52,324 bases of DNA, taken from Alphaproteobacteria bacterium (lineage in GTDB: Bacteria > Pseudomonadota > Alphaproteobacteria > GCA-2731375). Numbering within the stretch: position 1 is the stretch's first letter; the number at the start of each line of letters is the position of its first letter. Under the pieces are notes generated by a model. The model made no database searches. It worked only from the letters and a program-made list of their open reading frames with translations, and had not been told where the DNA came from. The stretch lies in contig VGEV01000007.1 in NCBI GenBank assembly GCA_016869175.1, forward strand, positions 1 to 52,324, read 5' to 3'. Both the position numbers and the translations under genes were made by a program. Shown one piece after another: positions 29,478 through 37,961 of the stretch.

Positions 29478-30236
29478 TCACATGGCGCTGATGCCACCGT
29501 CTAGCACCAGTTCCGCGCCGGTCATGAATTTCGACTCGTCCGAGGCCAGGTAGAGCACGGCATAAGCCACATCGTCGGGTTCGCCCACCCGGCCGAGCGG
29601 CACCTGCCGGGCAAGCTTGGCCAGACCTTCCGCGCGCCCGCTGCGTTTGAGCAAATCATCCAAGATGGGGGTGTCGATGAATGTCGGGTGCAGGGAGTTG
29701 CAGCGGATGTTGTAGCCCTTGCGCGCGCAATGCAGCGCGACCGACTTGCTGAGCAGGCGCACGCCTGCCTTGGCCGAGTTGTAAGCCGCCATATTGTGGC
29801 CGGCAATGATGCCGGAGATCGACGAGATGTTGACGATCGAACCGCCACCGGAGCGGGCCATCGCCTGAATGACATGCTTGCAGCCCAGGAAAACGCCGTC
29901 GAGGTCGATGGCATGCACCCGCCGCCATTCCTCCAGCGTGGTCTCTTCCACGGTCTTGGTGATACCGATGCCGGCGCTGTTCAGCAGGATGTGGAGGCCG
30001 CCGAACGCCTGGACGGTCGCCGCTATCGCGGCTTGCCAGTCGGTTTCGGAGGTGACGTCGTGTTTCAGCGCGATAGCCCCCTGGCCGATCGACCTGGCAG
30101 CGGCCCGGGCCCCCGCCTCGTTGATGTCGCTGACCGCGACCCGCGCGCCCTCCCTTGCCAGCAGCAGTGCCGCGGCTCGCCCCAAGCCGGACGCGCCGCC
30201 GGTGACCAAGGCGACCTTGCCCGCTACCCGACCCAT
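29478..30236 (-). CDS. SDR-family NAD(P)-dependent oxidoreductase
   Basis: GKVALVTGGASGLGRAAALLLAREGARVAVSDI, NSAGIG, YNSAKAGV, GGISAM C-terminus. Confidence 0.95.
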   Translation of the reverse strand: MGRVAGKVALVTGGASGLGRAAALLLAREGARVAVSDINEAGARAAARSIGQGAIALKHDVTSETDWQAAIAATVQAFGGLHILLNSAGIGITKTVEETTLEEWRRVHAIDLDGVFLGCKHVIQAMARSGGGSIVNISSISGIIAGHNMAAYNSAKAGVRLLSKSVALHCARKGYNIRCNSLHPTFIDTPILDDLLKRSGRAEGLAKLARQVPLGRVGEPDDVAYAVLYLASDESKFMTGAELVLDGGISAM

Positions 30237-30389
30237 CCTGCCCTCCGACGCCTTCGATCCGACAATGCCCGATGTCCCGGCCAACACAAAGGCGTCACTC
30301 ACCCTCGGATTGCCCCCGGCCGGGTTTTGCACGCCGGGCCCGCTCTGCTAGGTTCCCGCCTTCGCATCGAAACCGATTCAGGAGTTGCT

Positions 30390-31127
30390 GTGCTGTCAGC
30401 CCCGTCTATGCGTCTTGCCCTGGCGGCCCTCGGTCTTGCGATCGTGCTGCCCGTGGCGGCGCAGCAAACGAAGTCGCCGCCGGTCGCGCCGGCACCGCAA
30501 CCGGCCGCCCCCAGCCAGCCCGCCTCGCCCGCCCAGCCCCGCGCCGCCGTCCAGCCGGCGCCCGCGCCGGTCGCCGGCGCGCCGGTGGTGGCGATTGTCG
30601 ATGTGCAAGCCGTGATGCGCGACACCCGTGCGGCGCAGAACCTCAAGAGCCAGGTCGATCAGACCCGCGCCGCCTTCGAGAAGGACGTCGAACGCAAGAA
30701 GGCGGAACTGAAGAGCGCCGAGGATGAGTTGCGCCGCCAGCAGGGCAGCCTGGCGGCCGATGCGCTGGAACAGAAGCGCCGGCAGCTCGAACGTCGGTTC
30801 GCCGATGCCCGGCGCCAGGCCGAGGATCGCCAGGCGGTGTTGAACCGCGGCTTCAACGAGGCGATGGGCAAGCTGCGCGAGGAGATGGCCCTGTCGGTCG
30901 CCGACGTGATGAAGAACCACGGCGTGACCATGGTGCTGCCGCGTGCCGCTGTCCTGGTGTTCGACGAGAACCTCAACCTGACGGCCGAGGTGATCGAGGT
31001 GCTCAACCGGCGCCTGCCGAGCCTGCGCGCCAATCTGGGCGAGGGTGGCACGCCGGCCCCGGCGGCTGGGCCCGTGCCGTCCGCCGCTGGCAAGGCGCCG
31101 GCCAGCAAGGCGCCGGCCACCAAGTAG
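30390..31127 (+). CDS. OmpH/Skp-family periplasmic chaperone-like protein with Pro/Ala-rich N-terminal linker
   Basis: VAIVDVQAVMRDTRAAQNLKSQVDQTRAAFEKDVERKKAELKSAEDELRRQQGSLAADALEQKRRQLERRFADARRQAEDRQ; charged coiled coil. Confidence 0.83.
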   Translation: MLSAPSMRLALAALGLAIVLPVAAQQTKSPPVAPAPQPAAPSQPASPAQPRAAVQPAPAPVAGAPVVAIVDVQAVMRDTRAAQNLKSQVDQTRAAFEKDVERKKAELKSAEDELRRQQGSLAADALEQKRRQLERRFADARRQAEDRQAVLNRGFNEAMGKLREEMALSVADVMKNHGVTMVLPRAAVLVFDENLNLTAEVIEVLNRRLPSLRANLGEGGTPAPAAGPVPSAAGKAPASKAPATK

Positions 31128-31131
31128 CGCC

Positions 31132-32775
31132 TCAGACCTTGTCGTCGATGCCGGCGCCGAACGGCACGATGTCGCGGTCGTCGGTCTTCAGGTGCAGCAG
31201 GGCCGGCCCCGGATGCGCCAGCGCCTGGGCCAGCGCGGCAGGGTAGTCGTCCGTGCGCTCGACCGTGAAGCCGGCGCAACCATAGGCGCGGGCCAAGGCC
31301 GCGAAATCCGGCCCGGTGATGCGGGTCGCGTAGATTCCGGCCTCGCCATAGGCAGTTCGCTGGCCTTGCAGGATCGAGCCGTGCACCTGGTTGTCGCAGA
31401 CCACGACACGGATCGGCAGACGCTGTTCCACCGCGGTCGACAATTCCTGCCCGGTCATGAGGAAACTGCCATCGCCGGAGAAGGCGATGACCGGCACGTC
31501 CGGCCGCGCCAGGATGGCACCGACCGCGCCGGGCACGGCATAGCCCATCGCGCCAACCGCGGGGCCGGCCTGGGTGTAGGGCCGGCGGAACCGATAGTAA
31601 CGGTGGATCCAGCGGGCAAAGCTGCCGCCGTCGGTCAGCAACACCGCCTCCTCGCCCACTTGCCGCATGGTCTCGGCCGTGACCCTGGCGAGATCCACCT
31701 CGCCGTGCACCGGCACGCTACCGGGCGTCGAGAGGTCGAGATAGGCTTGGTGCAACCGGTCGCGCCAGGCGAGCCGCTCGGCAGGTGGGCGGCCGGTGGC
31801 AGCGGTCAGTGCGCCCAGGGCTGGCGCCAGATCGCTGACCAGGCCCGGCTCGGCCTGGAAGCGCGAGACGACCTCTGCCTCCGGATGCAGCATGATCAGG
31901 CGCTGGTGCGCGCGCGGCAGCGTGTATTCCTCGGAGGTGATGGCATCGAGCCGGCTGCCCACCGCGACCAGCAGATCGGCTTCGTCCAGCAGCCGTTTCT
32001 GCCAGCCGACCCGGTTGATCTCCAGGTGTCCGGCATAGGCCGGGTGCAGGTTGGGGAAGGCATCTTGCCGCCGGTAGGCGGCGATCACCGGCGCACCGCT
32101 CGCCTCGGCGAAGGCGACAAGGGCGGCCTGCGCACCTTCGTAGCTGACGCATTCGCCAACCAAGACGAGCGGCCGCTTGGCCGCGGCGACAGCCTGCGCG
32201 GCCGCGCTGACCGCCTCGGCGCTGGGACCGGCGGCGGGGCGCGGCACCGGCCGGGGCAACGGCCCCTCGCCGGCATCGGCCTCGGTCAAGTCGCGCGGCA
32301 GCACCACCACGACCGGGCCAGGCCGCCCGGCCGTCGCCTGGCGCCAGGCGCGCGCCGTGCACTCGGCGATGTCCTTGGCGCTGGCCGGCTCGATCACCGC
32401 CTTGGCGAGCGAACCGAACAGGCGATGATGATCGGCCTCCTGGAACGCCTCGCGGCCCTTGGATCGTACCCGGACATGGCCGACGAACAGCAGCAGCGGC
32501 GTGGAATCCTGCATCGCGGTGTGCACGCCGATGGATGCGTTGGTGGCGCCGGGCCCCCGGCTGACGAACACGGCGGCCGGCTTGCGGGCGAGCTTGGCAT
32601 AGGCGTCGGCGGCGAACGTGCCGCCCGACTCGTGCCGGGTCAGCACCAGACGCACGCGGTTCTGCCGTTGTCGCAGCGCTTCCAGCACCGTCAGGAAACT
32701 CTCGCCGGGCACGGTGAAGGCGTGCTCCACGCCATGCGCCACCAGGGTCTCAACCAGTGCCTCGCCGCCGTTCAT
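31132..32775 (-). CDS. Thiamine-pyrophosphate-binding protein, acetolactate-synthase-like (paralog 3)
   Basis: HGVEHAFTVPGESFLTVLEAL, LTRHESGGTFAADAYAKLARK, SRGPGATNASIGVHTAMQD, FSGDGSFLMTGQELSTAVEQRLPIRVVVCDNQVHG. Confidence 0.9.
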   Translation of the reverse strand: MNGGEALVETLVAHGVEHAFTVPGESFLTVLEALRQRQNRVRLVLTRHESGGTFAADAYAKLARKPAAVFVSRGPGATNASIGVHTAMQDSTPLLLFVGHVRVRSKGREAFQEADHHRLFGSLAKAVIEPASAKDIAECTARAWRQATAGRPGPVVVVLPRDLTEADAGEGPLPRPVPRPAAGPSAEAVSAAAQAVAAAKRPLVLVGECVSYEGAQAALVAFAEASGAPVIAAYRRQDAFPNLHPAYAGHLEINRVGWQKRLLDEADLLVAVGSRLDAITSEEYTLPRAHQRLIMLHPEAEVVSRFQAEPGLVSDLAPALGALTAATGRPPAERLAWRDRLHQAYLDLSTPGSVPVHGEVDLARVTAETMRQVGEEAVLLTDGGSFARWIHRYYRFRRPYTQAGPAVGAMGYAVPGAVGAILARPDVPVIAFSGDGSFLMTGQELSTAVEQRLPIRVVVCDNQVHGSILQGQRTAYGEAGIYATRITGPDFAALARAYGCAGFTVERTDDYPAALAQALAHPGPALLHLKTDDRDIVPFGAGIDDKV

Positions 32776-32888
32776 GCCGTCCTCCGCCCGCCGGCCGCAC
32801 CATGGCCGAGCCGCCGTGAAGCGGCAAGCCATCAACAACGCATGGCTTTCGTGCTTAACTCAACGGCGGCATTCCGAGGGGGACGACC

Positions 32889-33683
32889 ATGCGCATCGCG
32901 GTCAACGGCACGCAGATCAACTACGACGTGAGCGGGCCGCCGGGCGGCCCGGCGATCGTGATGGGCCATTCGCTGGCCTCCAGCCGAGTGATGTGGGACC
33001 CGCAACTGAGCGCGCTCAGCGGCAAGTACCGCGTCATGCGCTTCGACACGCGGGGCCACGGCCTGTCCGCGGTGCCGAGCGGCGCCTATACGGTCGACCA
33101 GTTGGCCGACGACGCGCTGGCGCTGATGGACGCGCTCGGTATTGCCAAGGCGCACTGGATCGGCCTGTCGATGGGCGGCGTGCTGGGCCAGAACATCGCC
33201 CTGCGCCGCCCGGAGCGGCTGCTGAGCCTAGCGCTCTGCAATACGCTGGCGCGGGTGGCGCCGGAGGCGCGCGCGGTCTGGACCGGCCGCATCGCCACCG
33301 CCGAGGCGGAAGGCGTGGGGCCGATGGCCGATACCACGATGCAGCGCTGGTTCACCCAGCCCTATCTGCAGAAGAACCCGCCGGAACTGCAGACCATCCG
33401 CGCCGAGTATCTGAACACGCCGCGCGGCGGCTATGTCGGCTGCTGCCATGCGCTTTCGACGCTCGATTATCTCGACCGCCTGACAGCGGTGAAGGCACCG
33501 ACCCTGGTCATCGTCGGCCGGCAGGACATGGGCACGCCCGTCGCCATGTCGGAGGCGATCGCCGGCAAGATTCCCGGCGCCAAACTCGTCGTGGTCGAGA
33601 ACGCGGCGCATCTCGGCAATATCGAACAACCGGAGATCTACACCCGCGAACTCCTGGCCCTCATCCAGCGCGCCGGCGGCTGA
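32889..33683 (+). CDS. Alpha/beta hydrolase, 3-oxoadipate enol-lactonase-like
   Basis: GHSLASSRVMWDPQLSALSGKYRVMRFDTRGHGLS, HWIGLSMGGVLGQNIAL, LVIVGRQDMGTPV. Confidence 0.87.
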   Translation: MRIAVNGTQINYDVSGPPGGPAIVMGHSLASSRVMWDPQLSALSGKYRVMRFDTRGHGLSAVPSGAYTVDQLADDALALMDALGIAKAHWIGLSMGGVLGQNIALRRPERLLSLALCNTLARVAPEARAVWTGRIATAEAEGVGPMADTTMQRWFTQPYLQKNPPELQTIRAEYLNTPRGGYVGCCHALSTLDYLDRLTAVKAPTLVIVGRQDMGTPVAMSEAIAGKIPGAKLVVVENAAHLGNIEQPEIYTRELLALIQRAGG

Positions 33684-34361
33684 CTAACGGCGAGGCGCGT
33701 TCTTCCAGCCTAGGCGGACGGCGGCGATGGCGAGCGCCGCGGCCGCCTGGCAGAGGTCGACCACCGGCACACCCAAGCGATCCTCCAACGCCGGGCGATA
33801 GCGCGCCATGCCGGCGCAGCCCAGGATGACGACGTCGGCGCCGTGCTCGGCCACCAGCCGCCGGCCGATGTCCGCCAGCCGGTCCTCGACCACCTGGCCT
33901 TCGCCCAGCGCGGTCACGCCAAGGCCGACCGGCAGGTCGGCCGCGAAGCGCGGTTCCAGGCCCGCCTGGCGGATGTAACGCCGATGCCGGGCGACCGAGG
34001 CCGGCAGGATGGCGATGATGCCGAACCGCTCGCCCAAGGTCAGCGCGCTCGCCAGCGCGGCTTCGGAAATGCCGAACACCAGCCGCGCCGTGGTCTCGCG
34101 GGCGGAAAGCAGGCCGGGGTCGGAGAAACAGGCGATGACGAAGGCGTCGGCCCGGTTGTCCTCGCGCCGGATGGTTTCGCATAACGGGCCGATCACGCCG
34201 TCGACGTGGCGCTGGCATTCGATGCCGGGCGGCCCCTCGGCCAGCGTCAGGCAGTCGAGAGCCGGCCCGTCGGCAAAGCGCAGAGGGGCCAGCGCCGCCT
34301 CGATGCCTTGGGTTACCGCCGCGGTCGAATTGGGATTGATGACGACGATGCGCTGGGCCAT
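33684..34361 (-). CDS. Aspartate/glutamate (hydantoin) racemase family protein
   Basis: MAQRIVVINPNSTAAVTQGIE, AFVIACFSDPGLLSARE, ADVVILGCAGMARY (paired Cys). Confidence 0.88.
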   Translation of the reverse strand: MAQRIVVINPNSTAAVTQGIEAALAPLRFADGPALDCLTLAEGPPGIECQRHVDGVIGPLCETIRREDNRADAFVIACFSDPGLLSARETTARLVFGISEAALASALTLGERFGIIAILPASVARHRRYIRQAGLEPRFAADLPVGLGVTALGEGQVVEDRLADIGRRLVAEHGADVVILGCAGMARYRPALEDRLGVPVVDLCQAAAALAIAAVRLGWKNAPRR

Positions 34362-34369
34362 GGCGTCGG

Positions 34370-35314
34370 TCAGTCGGGCGGCGGCGTGGCCGCGGTCTGG
34401 CCGGTGATGATGCCGTAATGCTCGATCCGCCGGTGCTTGGCGAAATTGAACACCGTCTCCTTGATGTAGCGGCCGCGCTCCAGATCGACATCGGCGGCGA
34501 TCACCTCGTCGCCGACCGTCGTGGCCAGCGCCACGATCTCGCCGGTCGGCGCCACGATGCAGCTGCCGGCCATCATGTCGACGCCCTCCTCCAGCCCGCC
34601 CTTCGCCGTGCCGATGGCCCAGGTGGCGTTCTGGTAGGCGCCGGCCTGCATCGACAGGTGGTTGTGCAACATGCGCACATGCGCGCCCTCATGCGCCGCC
34701 ACCGAATTGGCCGTGGGCGTGTTGTAGCCCAGCATGACCAGTTCGACACCCTTCATGCCCATGACCCGCCAGGTTTCCGGCCAACGGCGGTCGTTGCACA
34801 GGCACATGCCCATGACGCCCCCCATCGTGCGCCAGACCGGGAAACCGAGATCGCCAACCTCGAAATAGCGCTTCTCCAGATGCTGCCAGGGCCGTTCCGG
34901 CTCGTATTCGGCATGCCCGGGCAGGTGCACCTTGCGGTACTTGCCGACGATGCGGCCGGCGCGATCGACCAGAACGGAGGTGTTGAACCGCCGCTTGCGC
35001 CCCGCCGCGTCGCGGAACAGCTCGGCGTAGCCGAGATAGAAGCCGAGGCCCAGCCGGCGCGCCTCCTCGAACAGCGGGGCGGTCTCGTTCGACGGCATCT
35101 CCTTTTCGTAGAAGCTGTCCAGTTCCTCCTCGTCGGCGATCAGCCAGCGGGGAAAGAAGGTGGTCAACGCCATCTCCGGAAACACCGCGAGGCTGGCGCC
35201 GCGCTCCTTGGCCTGGCGCAGCAGCGCGATCATCCGGGCAACCACGCTTGCGCGCGATTCGGACCTCGAAATGGACCCCAGTTGGCAGGCGGCGGCGATG
35301 AAACGGCGCGACAT
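34370..35314 (-). CDS. Nitrilase-superfamily amidohydrolase, N-carbamoyl-D-amino-acid hydrolase-like
   Basis: E-K-C triad: FPEMALTTFFPRW, KYRKVHLPGHAEYEP, GMCLCNDRRWPETWRVMGMKG. Confidence 0.88.
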   Translation of the reverse strand: MSRRFIAAACQLGSISRSESRASVVARMIALLRQAKERGASLAVFPEMALTTFFPRWLIADEEELDSFYEKEMPSNETAPLFEEARRLGLGFYLGYAELFRDAAGRKRRFNTSVLVDRAGRIVGKYRKVHLPGHAEYEPERPWQHLEKRYFEVGDLGFPVWRTMGGVMGMCLCNDRRWPETWRVMGMKGVELVMLGYNTPTANSVAAHEGAHVRMLHNHLSMQAGAYQNATWAIGTAKGGLEEGVDMMAGSCIVAPTGEIVALATTVGDEVIAADVDLERGRYIKETVFNFAKHRRIEHYGIITGQTAATPPPD

Positions 35315-35374
35315 GGTCCCCTCGGAATTCGCGTGCGGAAAGTTGCGGGGGGCGATGATAGCATTCCCGCCGTC

Positions 35375-36304
35375 ATGGCCATCCTGTTTCACACCCCTTG
35401 GGCGAATGCCGCGGACTGGCTGGCCGGTTTCCGCGCGGCCTTGCCCGAACACGAAATCCGGGTCTGGCCCGAGACCGGCAAGCCGGAGGAGGTCGCGTTC
35501 GCGCTGCTCTGGCAGTTCCCGCCGGGCGAACTCGGCCGCTTCCCGCGCTTGCGCGGCATTGCGTCGCTGGGCGCAGGCGTCGACCGGCTGCTCAACGACC
35601 CCTCGCGACCGGCCGACGTGCCGGTAACCCGGCTCGCCGATCCGCTCTTGGCGGACCGCATGGCGGAGTATGTGGTGGCCGCCGTGCTGCATGGTCATCT
35701 CGACCTCGACGGCTACGCCACCCAGCAGCGCGACGCGCTTTGGCAGCGCCGGCCGTATCGCGATGCCAGTCGCCGTCCCATCGGCATGTTGGGCCTGGGC
35801 TTGATGGGTCGCCGCTCGGCCGAGCGCCTGGCGGCCTTTCGCTTTCCCATCCTGGGGTGGAGCCGACGCCAGCAGCGGATCCCCGGCATCGATTGCCGGT
35901 CGGGCGAGGACGGCTTGCGCGCGGTGCTGGCCGCGGCCGAGATCCTGGTACTGCAATTGCCGGCGACGCGCGAGACAAACGGCCTGCTCAGCGCCGCCCG
36001 GCTGGCCTTGCTGCCGCGCGGCGCGGTGCTGATCAACCCGGCCCGGGGCGAACTGCTGGACGAAGCGGCCTTGCTGGACGCGCTCGACAGCGGGCGGCTG
36101 GCCGGCGCCACGCTCGACTGCTTCGCCACAGAGCCCTTGCCCAAGGACAGCCGACTGTGGCGTCATCCGAAAGTCAGCATCACGCCGCACATTGCCAGCC
36201 TTTCGGAGCCGGCGACGGGGGTGGCGCTGCTGGCCGCGGAATGTCGGCGGTGCCTTGCGGGCGAGCCGATGCTGCATCGCGTCGATGCGGCCGCGGGCTA
36301 TTGA
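35375..36304 (+). CDS. D-2-hydroxyacid dehydrogenase, glyoxylate/hydroxypyruvate reductase A-like
   Basis: IGMLGLGLMGRRSAERLAAFRFPILGWSR, LLPRGAVLINPARGELLDEAALLDALDSGRLAGATLDCFATEPLP. Confidence 0.9.
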   Translation: MAILFHTPWANAADWLAGFRAALPEHEIRVWPETGKPEEVAFALLWQFPPGELGRFPRLRGIASLGAGVDRLLNDPSRPADVPVTRLADPLLADRMAEYVVAAVLHGHLDLDGYATQQRDALWQRRPYRDASRRPIGMLGLGLMGRRSAERLAAFRFPILGWSRRQQRIPGIDCRSGEDGLRAVLAAAEILVLQLPATRETNGLLSAARLALLPRGAVLINPARGELLDEAALLDALDSGRLAGATLDCFATEPLPKDSRLWRHPKVSITPHIASLSEPATGVALLAAECRRCLAGEPMLHRVDAAAGY

Positions 36305-36314
36305 GGGGGAAGTC

Positions 36315-36509
36315 ATGGACCGAGAAATGTTGCGCCGGCTGGCACGCACCTGGCACGGCATCGAATTGAGCGAGGCCGAAGCCGACGGCATCCGGCGCTT
36401 CCTCGACAGCGTCGAACCGGTGGCGGAACGCGAAAGCCGGCGGCACGAGTTCCAGGACGAGCCGGCACGCTATTGGGCGACACTGGAAGCGTTGGCCGAG
36501 CAGCACTGA
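36315..36509 (+). CDS. Small (64 aa) protein directly upstream of amidase; AtzG-like by size and position
   Basis: MDREMLRRLARTWHGIELSEAEADGIRRFLDSVEPVAERESRRHEFQDEPARYWATLEALAEQH; 10 nt from the downstream amidase ATG. Confidence 0.6.
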   Translation: MDREMLRRLARTWHGIELSEAEADGIRRFLDSVEPVAERESRRHEFQDEPARYWATLEALAEQH

Positions 36510-36519
36510 GGGTAAGCCG

Positions 36520-37932
36520 ATGCCAAGCGAACCGACCCATGTCGATCTCGTCGAACTGGCGGACCAGGTGCGGGCACGCAAGCTGTCGGCGGTGGAAGTC
36601 GCCGAAGCCAGCCTTGCGCGCATCGCCGACAAGCAACCGGAACTGAACTGCTTCATCTCGCTTGACGCCGACGGCGCCATGCGGGCGGCGCGCGCGGTCG
36701 ATGCGCGCATTGCCCGGGGCGAGGATCCGGGGCCGCTTGCCGGCGTGCCGCTGGCGCACAAGGACATGTTCTACCGCCAGGGGCGGATTTCGACCTGCGG
36801 CTCGAAGATCCGTCGGCAATGGGTGGCCGACAATACGGCCACCGCGCTGACGCGGCTCGACGCCGCCGGCGCGCTCGATCTGGGCGGCCTCAACATGACC
36901 GAATTCGCCGTCGGGCCGACCGGGCACAACCTGCAGTTCGGCGCCTGCCGCAATCCCTGGAACACCAGCCATTCGCCGGGTGGTTCGTCCGCCGGCTCCG
37001 GCGCGGCGGTGGCGGCGCGGCTGGTGCACGGCTCGCTTGGCAGCGACACCGGCGGCTCGATCCGCCTGCCCTCGGCCTTCAATGGCGTCACCGGCATGAA
37101 GCCGACGCAAACCCGCGTGAGCCGCCATGCGGTCATGCCGCTGTCGGGCTCGTTCGATTGCGTCGGGCCACTGGCCCGCAGCGCGCGCGACGTGGCCCGG
37201 CTCATGTCCGTGCTGGCCGGGCATGATCCGCTTGACAGCACTTCGAGCCGCAGGCCGAGCGAGAACTTCGAGGCCGCCTGCGAGCTGCCCGTCAAGGGCC
37301 CGAAGGTCGGCCTGCCGACCAGCTATTACACCGACGGTCTCGATCCGGCGCTGGAGCGGGCCCTGACGGTGACGGGCAAGGTGCTGGCGGCGATGGGCTG
37401 CGCACTCGTCGAGGTGCCCGTGCCGGCGCACGAGCCGCTCAACATGCTGTGGCAGATCATTCTGTCGGCGGAGGCCGCCACCATCCATCGGCGTTGGCTG
37501 ATCGAGCGGCCGGGCGACTACAACCCGCAGGTCAAGCGGCGCATCGAGCTCGGTCTCTACCTTCCAGCGACGCGCTACCTCGAAGCGATGGACGCGCGCG
37601 ACCGGTTGACGCGGGAGTTCGCCGGGATGGTTTTCTCGCGCTGCGATGTGCTGCTGACGCCAGGGACACCGGTGCCGGCGCCCACGCTCGACGAACTCGA
37701 CGTCGGGGCCAGCGACAAGATGCCGGAACTGATCTTGAAACTGTCGGCCTTTACCCGGCCGATCAGCTTCCTGGGCTTGCCCGCCCTGTCCCTCCCCTGC
37801 GGCTTCGCCGAGAACGGCCTGCCGCTTGGCATGCAGCTCGTCGGCCGGCCATTCGCCGAGGCGACGCTGCTGCGGCTCGGCCACCACTACCAGCAGGCGA
37901 CAGACTGGCACCGCCGCGTGCCGCCGATCTGA
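36520..37932 (+). CDS. Amidase-signature family amidase (AtzE/GatA-like)
   Basis: SPGGSSAGSGAAVAARLVHGSLGSDTGGSIRLPSAFNGVTGMKPT; Lys in GVPLAHKDMF. Confidence 0.92.
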   Translation: MPSEPTHVDLVELADQVRARKLSAVEVAEASLARIADKQPELNCFISLDADGAMRAARAVDARIARGEDPGPLAGVPLAHKDMFYRQGRISTCGSKIRRQWVADNTATALTRLDAAGALDLGGLNMTEFAVGPTGHNLQFGACRNPWNTSHSPGGSSAGSGAAVAARLVHGSLGSDTGGSIRLPSAFNGVTGMKPTQTRVSRHAVMPLSGSFDCVGPLARSARDVARLMSVLAGHDPLDSTSSRRPSENFEAACELPVKGPKVGLPTSYYTDGLDPALERALTVTGKVLAAMGCALVEVPVPAHEPLNMLWQIILSAEAATIHRRWLIERPGDYNPQVKRRIELGLYLPATRYLEAMDARDRLTREFAGMVFSRCDVLLTPGTPVPAPTLDELDVGASDKMPELILKLSAFTRPISFLGLPALSLPCGFAENGLPLGMQLVGRPFAEATLLRLGHHYQQATDWHRRVPPI

Positions 37933-37961
37933 TCGCCGCCGACGCAACGAAGGAACTCGTC

